Positions 49,442 through 57,904 of a DNA stretch of 62,381 nt are shown piece after piece (the stretch's first letter is position 1; each line of letters begins with the position of its first letter). The DNA is taken from positions 1 through 62,381 of the forward strand of contig JAYODW010000032.1 in NCBI GenBank assembly GCA_038116745.1, in the 5' to 3' direction. The translations under genes and the position numbers were made by a program. The notes beneath the pieces were generated by a model. The model worked only from the letters and a program-made list of their open reading frames with translations. It did no database searches and had not been told where the DNA came from. The DNA comes from JAYODW01 sp038116745. GTDB lineage: Bacteria; Pseudomonadota; Gammaproteobacteria; Ga0077536.

Positions 49442-50638
49442 TCAATGGCGCCAGCCGAACGTCAGCGTATCCGGTCCGCGCACGAACCAGTTGTCATTCC
49501 AGTGCACCGACTCGAACGCCGGGGCAAAACGCGGCAGCAGCGGAAGCAGCGCTTCGAACGCCACGCGCGCCTCCAGGCGCCCCAGATGCGCGCCGAGGCA
49601 ATGATGGATCCCCATACCGAAGCCCAGCTGCCCGCCGGTCGGGCGGCCGATGTCGAATGTTTCGGGCGCGGGAAACTTGGTTTCATCGTGGTTGGCCGAC
49701 CCGAGCAGGGTAATGACGTCGCGTCCCGCCGGGACCTCGACTCCACTAATCACGGTGTCCTCGATCGCACGCCGATAGACCCCCTGCACCGGGGAGCAAT
49801 AGCGCAGCCCCTCCTCGATCGCGTGCAGCAGGCGCGCCGGATCCGCCTGCAGGGCCGCCAGCTGCTCTGGAAAACGCAGCAGGGCCAGTACCATGCCGCC
49901 GATCAGGTTGGTGGTGGTCTCGTTTCCGCCGGTCAGCAGCAGAATGGAATATCCGACGATTTCCCGGCGGGTCAGCCGGCCCTCATGCTCGGCGCGGAGC
50001 AACACACTCAGGATATCCCCGCGCCCGGCAGTCGCGTCTTCACGCTGCTCGAGCACCGCAAGGAAAAAAGCAATCAGCTCGGCCACCCCGGCCCGCGCCC
50101 GGTCCCAGGCAGGCCCCTCGCGATCGTTCAGGATCTTGATAAGGCAGTCTGACCAGTGCTTGAAGTCCGCCTGGCGCTCGCGATCGATATCGAGCAGTTC
50201 CTGGATGACCGTAACCGGCAGCGGGACGGTGAAGTCGCGCACCAGGTCGAACTGGCTTTGCTGCGTCAGCGCCCGGGTCAGCTCACCGACCAGATTCTCG
50301 ATGCGAGGCTCAAGTTCGCGCAGAGGGCGCTGGCGGAACTCGTCCTGCAGCAGGTTCCGCAGGCGCGTGTGCTCTGGCGGATCGCTGGTGATAACGCTCT
50401 TGCCGCCGTCGTCCTGGCGCTCACGCCCGGGCGCCTGGCGACGCATGGCAATTGAGGAGAAGCGCGCCGAGTCGCGCAGAACGCCCGCCACATCGTCGTA
50501 TCGGGACACCAGGTAAGCGTCCAGTTTTTCCACCCAGAGAACCGGCGCCTCGTGGCGCAGCCAGCTGAAATAGGGATAAGGATCCTGCCGGACTGCAGCA
50601 GAAAGCAGGTCTACCCGGGCCGGGTGATAGGCGGACAT
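49442..50638 (-). CDS. Cytochrome P450 (conventional I-helix)
   Basis: The 398-residue soluble P450 has the I-helix LLLTGGNETTTNLIGG with the Glu-Thr oxygen-activation pair. The K-helix has EEGLRYCSPV (ExxR), and the heme loop is FGMGIHHCLGAHLGRLE with axial Cys near residue 347. It resembles CYP families that hydroxylate steroids, terpenes or fatty acids. The ATG at 50638 has only a weak ribosome site. It is followed by the serine hydrolase (50 bp) on the same strand. No ferredoxin gene is present. Confidence 0.9.
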   Translation of the reverse strand: MSAYHPARVDLLSAAVRQDPYPYFSWLRHEAPVLWVEKLDAYLVSRYDDVAGVLRDSARFSSIAMRRQAPGRERQDDGGKSVITSDPPEHTRLRNLLQDEFRQRPLRELEPRIENLVGELTRALTQQSQFDLVRDFTVPLPVTVIQELLDIDRERQADFKHWSDCLIKILNDREGPAWDRARAGVAELIAFFLAVLEQREDATAGRGDILSVLLRAEHEGRLTRREIVGYSILLLTGGNETTTNLIGGMVLALLRFPEQLAALQADPARLLHAIEEGLRYCSPVQGVYRRAIEDTVISGVEVPAGRDVITLLGSANHDETKFPAPETFDIGRPTGGQLGFGMGIHHCLGAHLGRLEARVAFEALLPLLPRFAPAFESVHWNDNWFVRGPDTLTFGWRH

Positions 50639-50676
50639 GGGGCGGTGATCTCAGGCTCGCTCAGGAGCCGTCGACT

Positions 50677-51975
50677 TTAACCCACGACCCAGCGCATGAA
50701 CACGAAATAGCCGGCCAGCACCAGGGACACTGCAATACCGAAACCGCTGTAGACGCGCATTGCCTTCCCCGGTCGCGCCGCAAGCGGCACGGCATCCGAG
50801 GTCATGGCGCGGTGATTGAGCCAGGCCAATGGTGCTGCGGTCAGCAGCGACAGAATGGTCGCCACATCGACCATAGTGGTCAGCGAGGCGAGGAAAAACT
50901 CGATCACCACGAGCGAACCGAAGAACAGCACAATCAATGCTGTCCAGTACACCCGTCGGCTGATTTCATCGGGCGTGCCGGGCTGCTCCGGCCCCTGGAA
51001 GCGGGCGACCAGCGTTGCCAGCGCACGCGGGAACCCGTCGACCACCGACAAAGTGGTCGAGAACATGACCGAAAAGGCGGAGAGCGCCACCACCGGCCCG
51101 GTCCAGGCGCCCAGCTGTTCGGTATACAGCCGCACTATCTGCGCGGCGAAAGCCGCAGGCGCAGCGGGCAGCGCAGCGCCGCTGACATAGAGGGTGCCCG
51201 CCCCCATGGCGATGAAACAGAGCGCCAGCACGGCGGTACCGATGTAGCCGATATTGAAATCAAGCAGCGCATTGTCGACGCCCGGGGAGACGCCGGTCTC
51301 GCGTTCACGCGCCAGCGTCCACAGCGAGTGCCACACGGAGATATCGAACGCACTCGGCATCCAGCCGATGAGGCCACAGATCATGACCGCCGTGGTTGTG
51401 GTTACCACCCAGTCACCCTGCGGCAGGATGCGCAGAGACTCCCAGGGCAGCTTGGCCAGCACCAGGGCCGTGCTGATCAGGGTCGTCACAGTGAGCACGA
51501 CAATCACCACCTTGATGATCCGGTCGAGCCAGCGGTAGTGACCGACGGCCAGCAGTCCCGCACAGATCGCCAGCAGACCCGCGGCGATGAGCACAAACCC
51601 CGGTACGCCCAACACGCTGCCGTTCCAGTCGATGAGCGTGGTGAACAGCGCCGCGGTCACAAAAGTCACCGCAGCCTGTACGGCGAACATCGAGAACACG
51701 GTGATGGCGCCGTAGAGCAGCAGGGCCCACAGCCCTTCCCGGCGATAGCCCTCCAGCAGGCTGGTGCCGGTGGCTGCGGCGTAACGCGGACCGAAACTGA
51801 AAGCCGGGTATTTGTAGATGTTCGCGAACACCACCACGCCGATCAGACCCAGGCCGAAGCTTGCCCCGGCACGCGTGCTCTGCACCAGATGCGATACGCC
51901 AATGGCCGCCCCGGCCCAGATAAGACCGGGGCCGAGCGCCTCGCGCAGGGAGGCGGTTCTGGAGCTTGTATTCAT
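50677..51975 (-). CDS. Nramp-superfamily transporter lacking the DPGN metal motif
   Basis: The 432-residue protein has about eleven helices. The first helix aligns with Nramp (LREALGPGLIWAGAAIGVSHLVQSTRAGAS), but where Nramp proteins have Asp-Pro-Gly-Asn for metal binding it has Gly-Val-Ser-His. The sixth helix has GWMPSAFDISVWHS in place of the usual MPHNLYLHS. The protein keeps the fold but not the known Mn/Fe site, so it probably moves a different ion or solute. It begins 182 bp from the divergent CheZ-like gene; the P450 start is 38 bp downstream. Confidence 0.85.
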   Translation of the reverse strand: MNTSSRTASLREALGPGLIWAGAAIGVSHLVQSTRAGASFGLGLIGVVVFANIYKYPAFSFGPRYAAATGTSLLEGYRREGLWALLLYGAITVFSMFAVQAAVTFVTAALFTTLIDWNGSVLGVPGFVLIAAGLLAICAGLLAVGHYRWLDRIIKVVIVVLTVTTLISTALVLAKLPWESLRILPQGDWVVTTTTAVMICGLIGWMPSAFDISVWHSLWTLARERETGVSPGVDNALLDFNIGYIGTAVLALCFIAMGAGTLYVSGAALPAAPAAFAAQIVRLYTEQLGAWTGPVVALSAFSVMFSTTLSVVDGFPRALATLVARFQGPEQPGTPDEISRRVYWTALIVLFFGSLVVIEFFLASLTTMVDVATILSLLTAAPLAWLNHRAMTSDAVPLAARPGKAMRVYSGFGIAVSLVLAGYFVFMRWVVG

Positions 51976-52157
51976 GACATTCCGCTGGATTCCATCGAGT
52001 AAAACGCTGCATCAGCCGCCTCAACCTGGGAGCCAAGCTGAGTCGACCTTACGCAGACTCCCTGTAATAATCAGGCCGCGATCAGCAGGACGCTCAGAGC
52101 TGTCCTCTACCATCGGGCCAGGGATCCCGCGGCGGCCGAGAACAACGAGAATACGAC

Positions 52158-52697
52158 ATGACCGACGCGCCCGAGCGCCCTTATCAGCCCGACCTGGACT
52201 GGAGCCAGATCCGCGAAACCGTGCTCATGCTGAATCTGGCGGTGGGGCGGATTGAACATGCCCTGAACGAGGGCAACGACTCCGTGGCAGCGCTGACCGA
52301 TTCCTTCACCACCATGGTCGAGGCCATTCACCACATCGGGGTGACTGCGAGCACCTTACCGCCCAGCGATACCCGCACAGCCGTCGAGGCACAGTGCCAG
52401 GAAGTGCATTCGCGTATCAACGCCGCCATCGTGGCGTTCCAGTTCTACGACAAGCTGACCCAGCGGCTGCGTCATGTTTCGAACGGACTCAACGGCCTCA
52501 GCGATCAGGTCACCGACCCTGCCAAGCTGTTCAATCCGTTTGAATGGCGCAATCTGCAGGAGCGGATCCGCTCCAACTTCACCCTTGATTCCGACCTGCG
52601 CATGCTCGACGCGCTGCTCAGCGGCAAGAGCATTGAGGAAGTCCTGGCCCAGGACCAGCTGCAGGAAGATGTGGTCGACGACGTAGAGCTGTTCTGA
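52158..52697 (+). CDS. CheZ-like helical protein, possible response-regulator phosphatase
   Basis: The 179-residue, almost all-helical protein has no membrane segment. A helix reading QFYDKLTQRLRHV contains D98 and Q102, the Asp-x3-Gln spacing of the CheZ active site (DLTGQ in E. coli). The extreme C-terminus (VVDDVELF) is acidic and ends in an aromatic, like the CheY-binding tail of CheZ. The length is below CheZ (about 214). There are no chemotaxis genes nearby. The assignment is a motif-level inference; a general coiled-coil protein is the alternative. Confidence 0.5.
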   Translation: MTDAPERPYQPDLDWSQIRETVLMLNLAVGRIEHALNEGNDSVAALTDSFTTMVEAIHHIGVTASTLPPSDTRTAVEAQCQEVHSRINAAIVAFQFYDKLTQRLRHVSNGLNGLSDQVTDPAKLFNPFEWRNLQERIRSNFTLDSDLRMLDALLSGKSIEEVLAQDQLQEDVVDDVELF

Positions 52698-52765
52698 GCG
52701 GTCAAGGCACGTCATCCCGCAGCAAATCAGACACGGACCCGAAACGCCAGGGCGCGAGGTCCGCG

Positions 52766-54358
52766 CTAGAAAAGAAACGCACGCAGGACCGCTTCCACAG
52801 CCTGCCAGCAGCCGAGCGCCGCGCGGCACGCGATATACCCGTCCGGCCGCACCAGCACGAATTCACCGCCGGGCAGCAGACCCAGCTGCCCGGCAACGGC
52901 GCCGTCTGGATCTGCAACAGGCAGCAGCCCGGGCCAGGGGTGCGGCACTGCGGGCGCTATCAGTTCGACCCGCACGAGATCGGGCCAGGCAGCGCCAATG
53001 CTCTGCTCTGCATCGCGGGCCGCTTCGAGGCCGGCATCTGACAGCTCATCAAGCACGATAAGGCAGGTAAACCGCGTGTGTGCGCAGAGCTGATGCAGAC
53101 GCAGATGGGGTCCGATGCTGACATCGGGCAGGCGGTCCCCGATAGCCGGCTCTACATCCTCCCGGCAGCCGGATGGCCGCGGCAGCACGGCGCGGTAGTT
53201 GTAGCTCAGGCCGGAGATCCGGGCGACTGCCTGGTCGTTCCAGTCCGGGCTGCGGGTCAGAGCCATGCGCTCCTCCAGACCGCTGCCGTGCGCCATGATG
53301 ATTTCGTGGATCGCTGAACTGCCTTCAATCACCTGCTCGGATACCGGCACTCGCTCGGCTTCGTAGGTGTCGAGCAGAGTGGGTCGGGCACGGCCCTGGA
53401 TCACCAGCGCCAGTTTCCACATCAGGTTGTAGGCATCCTGCATGCAGACATTCCAGCCCTGACCACCAGCGACCGAGTGGATGTGCCCCGATTCGCCGCA
53501 CAGAAACACATGCCCCTGACGGTAACGCTCTGCCTTGCGGATCCAGATCTCCCAGGTCGTCTTCCAGTCCGGCTCGCCGATGGTCACGCCCGGCAGGTGC
53601 AGGGCAACGATGGGCGTGACGATGTCTGACTGCGCGATCTCATCGACCTCGCCCTGACTGCTGACCAGCACGCGGTAATTGGGGCCCTCCAGCTTGCCGA
53701 TCATGAGGAAGGTGTCCTGAGACATGTAGTAATGCAGCAGATGGTCCACGCCAGCGAAACCGCTGAGCTGTGCATCCACCATCTGCATCACCAGACCGTC
53801 GTACTCACTGCCGGTATAGGGGATCCCCAGACATTCTCTTGTCGGACTGTGCAGGCCGTCGCAGGCCACGACCCAGGACGGTTTGAGGGTTTCGACTCCG
53901 CCAGCGGCATGCGTCACTTGAACGGTGACGCCCTCCTCATCCGTCTCTCTGATGTGGGTGAGCGTCGTCTCCCACTCGATCCCGAGCTGCAGCTCATGCT
54001 CGAGATGATCACGCAGGATCTTCTCCGTCTGGTTCTGGTTGAACATCACCACGAACGGGTAGCGGGTCGAAAGACGGGTGTAGTCGAGACGCGGCTTGTC
54101 CGGGCTACCCAGGAAATTGAACTCATAGCCCTCATTCAGCACACCGGCATGCAGAAAACGCTCGGCGAGCCCCATATCCTCGAGGATCTCCATCGTCCGC
54201 GCATGAACGGTGATCGCGCGCGAGGTGTGCACCGGCCCGCTGCGTCGCTCGATCAGCCGGCAGCGGATCCCACGTCGGCGCAGCTCGATCGCCGCAATCA
54301 TCCCGGTCGGTCCGGCGCCGACTATCAGTACTTCAGGTTGCAGATCGCGTTGCGCCAC
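52766..54358 (-). CDS. FAD-dependent monooxygenase, aromatic hydroxylase type
   Basis: The 530-residue protein has the dinucleotide motif LIVGAGPTGMIAAIELRRRG, CRLIERR, the GD-type region ACDGLHSPTRECLGI, and the second FAD motif FLCGESGHIHSVAGGQGWN. The invariant Gly-Asp of that motif is Gly-Glu here and Ala-Ala-His is Ser-Gly-His, an unusual variation. The start is GTG at 54358 with GGAGG 6 bases ahead. The substrate is unknown; the PQQ dehydrogenase gene ends 74 bp upstream on the same strand. Confidence 0.86.
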   Translation of the reverse strand: MAQRDLQPEVLIVGAGPTGMIAAIELRRRGIRCRLIERRSGPVHTSRAITVHARTMEILEDMGLAERFLHAGVLNEGYEFNFLGSPDKPRLDYTRLSTRYPFVVMFNQNQTEKILRDHLEHELQLGIEWETTLTHIRETDEEGVTVQVTHAAGGVETLKPSWVVACDGLHSPTRECLGIPYTGSEYDGLVMQMVDAQLSGFAGVDHLLHYYMSQDTFLMIGKLEGPNYRVLVSSQGEVDEIAQSDIVTPIVALHLPGVTIGEPDWKTTWEIWIRKAERYRQGHVFLCGESGHIHSVAGGQGWNVCMQDAYNLMWKLALVIQGRARPTLLDTYEAERVPVSEQVIEGSSAIHEIIMAHGSGLEERMALTRSPDWNDQAVARISGLSYNYRAVLPRPSGCREDVEPAIGDRLPDVSIGPHLRLHQLCAHTRFTCLIVLDELSDAGLEAARDAEQSIGAAWPDLVRVELIAPAVPHPWPGLLPVADPDGAVAGQLGLLPGGEFVLVRPDGYIACRAALGCWQAVEAVLRAFLF

Positions 54359-54432
54359 AAAGTGCCTCCATCTCTTGCACGAACTTTTGAACGAATGGGT
54401 CGCCGAAGCGCAGCAAGCTCGGACGGCGCTTC

Positions 54433-56568
54433 TCAGGGCGCCCGGGCCGACGCCATCTCCTGGGTCAGAAACCCCATCAGCGCCTCCACTTCCGCATAGG
54501 TCAGCCGCTCTCCGAAGCCCGGCATACCCTCCGCGCCACGGGTCAGCACCTCGAGCGTTCGAGTTTCAGCCAGCGGGCGCCCTGCCAACGCCGGACCACC
54601 GCCGTGACCACCCTCGCCGGCCGCACCGTGGCACTGGCGACAGTGGCGCTGGTAGAGCGCCGCGCCGCCGGTCGTGCCGGCCATCGTCTCTCCCGCCGCG
54701 TCATCCTTCTGGAACAGCAGATCCGCCGCGCTCGGCGCCACCGGCGACGGCAGCTCATCCAGGGTGCCGTTCAACGCGAACAGCCACACGCTGTCGCCCG
54801 GCGGCGACTGCGCGAACAGTGCGCCCGCGCTGTAAACCGCCACGTATTCGGTTCCCTTGTGCTCAAACACCACCGGCGGCGCGTTCACCCCGGCGCCGGT
54901 CTGAAACGCCCACAGCGCTCGACCATCGCGCGCATCGAGCGCCACGAACCGGCCGTCGTTCTGACCGGTAAAAACCACCCCACCAGCCGTCACCGTTGAA
55001 CCGCTGTAGCAGCTGTCCGCCCAGCGCTGCCGCCAGCGCAGCCGGTTGGTGCTGAGATCCACCGCGGCAAAGATCCCGTTCCGCACCTGGTCGAAAATGA
55101 ACTGCCCGCCGAGAAACTGCTGTCCGCGCGCAAAAGGCGCCGGGTCTCCGCCCACAAAAAGCCCGATCAGATCCATGCCGCAGATGAACAGAGTATGGCT
55201 GCTCGGATCGTAGGACGACGGCGCCCACACCGCGGCACCGAACGCGCTCGGTCGCGCTGGGATCGGCTTATCCCAGAAGGGCGTGAAGATCCGTCCCTGA
55301 TTCACCAGCGGGTAGCCATACAGCGCCATGTCTAACGACTGCGGCGCAAACGCGTCTCCCCGCGGCACCGGCTGCGTCGCGGCCGTGTGCTGCCGGGGCT
55401 CCTGCGGCACGGGCACCTCGTCAATCCCGAGCAGCGGTTCACCCGTCACCCGGTCGAGCAGGTACACCCAGCCGGTCTTGCCCGCCTGCGCCAGCGCCTG
55501 ACGCGACTGCCCGTCGAGTTCAATATCGAACAGCACGACGGGGTTGGCCGCATCGTAGTCCCAGATGTCGTGATGCACCTCCTGGTAGTGCCAGCGATAG
55601 GCACCGCTCGCGACGTCCAGTGCGACCACGGAGACCGAAAACAGGTTATCGCCTGGTCGGGCAGCACCGTCGAAATCCGGCCCCGGATTGCCGGTGGCGA
55701 AGTAGAGCAGCCCCAGCTCGGGGTCGACCGCGGGGGTATGCCACACCGTCGCACCGCCCTGCTGCCAGGCGTCCGATCCGGCCGGCCAGGTCTCGTGTCC
55801 GGGTTCACCCGGCCCCGGCACGGTGTAGAAGGTCCACAGCGGCGCCCCGGTATCCGCATCAAAGGCCTTGAGCTGCCCGCGCACGCCGTATTCGGCCCCG
55901 GCAAAGCCGATGATGACCTTGCCGTCGTAATACAGCGGCGCGCTGGTGATGGTGTAGCCGTCCTGCCAGTCTGCGGTCGCCACCGACCACAGCGGCTCCC
56001 CGCTGTGGATATCCAGCGCGACCAGCTGGTTGTCGAGACGACCGACGAAAACCTTGCCCGCGCCGAGCGCCACCCCACGGCTGGTCCAGCCACAGCAGAT
56101 GGTGTCGATCGCGGGATCGAGACCCGATTCATAAATCCAGCGGAAATCACCGCGCTCGATATCAATGGCGAAGACGTCGTTCGCCCCGGTAATGACGAAC
56201 ATCACCCCGTCGTGCACCAACGGCTGGGCTTCCCCTGAATACGGCGAGCCCACACCGGAACCGTTCAGGTGCACCTGCCAGACACCTTTGAGCGCGGCGA
56301 CGTTGTCCGCCGTGATCTGGCCCAAAGGCGAGTAGCGCTGGTTATAGAGATTGCCGCCGTTCGTCACCCACGATGTCCGCGGATGCGCACGGAGTAACTC
56401 TGTAGAAATCGACAGATCCGCCACGGCGTCGGCTGCTGACAGCAACACAAAAGAGCAGAGTACGCAGCGCGGCCAGGAAGCGCGCCTGCGGTTTGAGCGT
56501 CCATTCCGCTGCGACCGATGTCTCACTTGCAAGCCCTGTCCCCCTCCACGACACTGCTGCGACACCAT
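54433..56568 (-). CDS. PQQ-dependent alcohol dehydrogenase with C-terminal cytochrome c
   Basis: The protein has up to 711 residues: an export signal (ending SFVLLSAADAVA near 50), then an eight-bladed beta-propeller. Visible propeller features include WVTNGGNLYNQRYSPL, vicinal disulfide DTICCGWTSR, the catalytic Asp in HHDIWDYDAANP and KTGWVYLLDR. A C-terminal cytochrome c domain has CRQCH near residue 640 and an axial Met in GAEGMPGFG. It is a periplasmic quinohemoprotein oxidising alcohols. The frame begins at ATG 56568, but GTG or TTG codons at 56526-56532, after a GGAGG, give a better signal length. PQQ synthesis genes are not in the window. Confidence 0.9.
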   Translation of the reverse strand: MVSQQCRGGGQGLQVRHRSQRNGRSNRRRASWPRCVLCSFVLLSAADAVADLSISTELLRAHPRTSWVTNGGNLYNQRYSPLGQITADNVAALKGVWQVHLNGSGVGSPYSGEAQPLVHDGVMFVITGANDVFAIDIERGDFRWIYESGLDPAIDTICCGWTSRGVALGAGKVFVGRLDNQLVALDIHSGEPLWSVATADWQDGYTITSAPLYYDGKVIIGFAGAEYGVRGQLKAFDADTGAPLWTFYTVPGPGEPGHETWPAGSDAWQQGGATVWHTPAVDPELGLLYFATGNPGPDFDGAARPGDNLFSVSVVALDVASGAYRWHYQEVHHDIWDYDAANPVVLFDIELDGQSRQALAQAGKTGWVYLLDRVTGEPLLGIDEVPVPQEPRQHTAATQPVPRGDAFAPQSLDMALYGYPLVNQGRIFTPFWDKPIPARPSAFGAAVWAPSSYDPSSHTLFICGMDLIGLFVGGDPAPFARGQQFLGGQFIFDQVRNGIFAAVDLSTNRLRWRQRWADSCYSGSTVTAGGVVFTGQNDGRFVALDARDGRALWAFQTGAGVNAPPVVFEHKGTEYVAVYSAGALFAQSPPGDSVWLFALNGTLDELPSPVAPSAADLLFQKDDAAGETMAGTTGGAALYQRHCRQCHGAAGEGGHGGGPALAGRPLAETRTLEVLTRGAEGMPGFGERLTYAEVEALMGFLTQEMASARAP

Positions 56569-56670
56569 CCTAGCAGGAGAGTCCGCGCATGCATGCCGCC
56601 TTTAGCCCGCGCCCGGCCGGGACCGGGCGTCCCACCTTTCGCCTGACAGCACTGCGCCGGAGCGGCAGCG

Positions 56671-57813
56671 ATGTCTGACGCCGTGCGCCCGTTCGAGATC
56701 GCGTTTGAGGATGCGGCCCTGGAAGACCTGGCGCTGCGACTGCAGCTCACCCGCTGGCCCGAAGTCGAGCCCGTGAACGACTGGAGCCAGGGCGTCCCGC
56801 TCAGCTGGCTCAAGCAGGTCCACGCGCACTGGCGGGATGGGTACGACTGGCGCGCTCGCGAGACGCTGCTCAATCGCTTTCAGCATTTCCGCACCACGCT
56901 GGACGAACTCGAGATCCACTTTATCCACCAACGCTCACCGCACCCCGAGGCCATACCGCTGCTGATCACGCACGGCTGGCCCGGTTCCATCGTGGAATTC
57001 CACAAGGTTATCGAGCCGCTGGTCGATCCGGTGCGCTTCGGCGGCGCGGCTGCCGACGCCTTCCATGTCGTGTGCCCCTCGCTGCCCGGTTATGGCCTGT
57101 CCGGCAAACCAGCGGTCACCGGCTGGGGCGTGGAGCGCATCGCGCAGACCTGGGCGGCTCTTATGCAGCGCCTCGGCTACACCCGCTATCTCGCGCAGGG
57201 CGGCGACTGGGGCTCTGCCGTCACGCAGTGCATCGGCTGGCAGGATGCGGCGCACTGCGCCGGCATCCATGTCACGCTTGCAATGAGTACCCGCCCGCAG
57301 GTTTCCGACCCCCCGACCGCGGCCGAACAGCGCGCGCTGGACGGTCTCAAGTACTACCGCGCCTGGGACGCCGGCTATTCCAAAGAGCAGTCCACCCGGC
57401 CGCAGACGGTGGGCTATGCCCTCACCGATTCCCCACTCGGGCAGGCAGCCTGGATCCTGGAAAAGTTCTGGGCCTGGACCGACTGCGACGGCGACCCGCT
57501 GAATGTTCTCACCCTCGACGAAATGCTCGACAACGTCATGCTCTACTGGCTGACCGGATCGGCCGCCTCCTCTGCCCGCCTCTACTGGCAGAGCTTCGGC
57601 CGCGTTGAGCGACATCCGATCGAGGTGCCGACCGGGGTCGCCGTCTATCCGCGGGAGATCGTGCCGCCGGTGCGCCAATGGATGGAGGCCGGGGACTATC
57701 ACAACATCGTGCACTGGGCCGACATGCCCCGCGGCGGTCATTTCGCCGCGTTCGAGCAGCCCGATCTGTTCATCGACGACCTGCGCACCTGGGCGCGCCT
57801 GATCCGCGCCTGA
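56671..57813 (+). CDS. Epoxide hydrolase (EHN + alpha/beta fold)
   Basis: The 380-residue protein has an N-terminal EHN domain (PFEIAFEDAALEDLALRLQ, WPEVEPVNDWSQGVPL), oxyanion motif HGWPGS near residue 97, and PSLPGYGLSGKP. The nucleophile Asp lies in GGDWGSAV near 177, the ring-opening Tyr region is YWLTGSAASSARLYW, and the catalytic His is in RGGHFAAFEQP. This is the complete set for a microsomal-type epoxide hydrolase. It would turn an epoxide into a diol. GGAG lies 8 bases before the ATG. The Baeyer-Villiger gene follows 91 bp downstream. Confidence 0.92.
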   Translation: MSDAVRPFEIAFEDAALEDLALRLQLTRWPEVEPVNDWSQGVPLSWLKQVHAHWRDGYDWRARETLLNRFQHFRTTLDELEIHFIHQRSPHPEAIPLLITHGWPGSIVEFHKVIEPLVDPVRFGGAAADAFHVVCPSLPGYGLSGKPAVTGWGVERIAQTWAALMQRLGYTRYLAQGGDWGSAVTQCIGWQDAAHCAGIHVTLAMSTRPQVSDPPTAAEQRALDGLKYYRAWDAGYSKEQSTRPQTVGYALTDSPLGQAAWILEKFWAWTDCDGDPLNVLTLDEMLDNVMLYWLTGSAASSARLYWQSFGRVERHPIEVPTGVAVYPREIVPPVRQWMEAGDYHNIVHWADMPRGGHFAAFEQPDLFIDDLRTWARLIRA

Positions 57814-57904
57814 TCCGAGCGTGGACGGCGCCACGGCTGTGCAGCGGTTTTCTGCCAGAATTCAGGTCACGGTTGAACCGGACATGACCTAAAGGAGACA
57901 GCAC

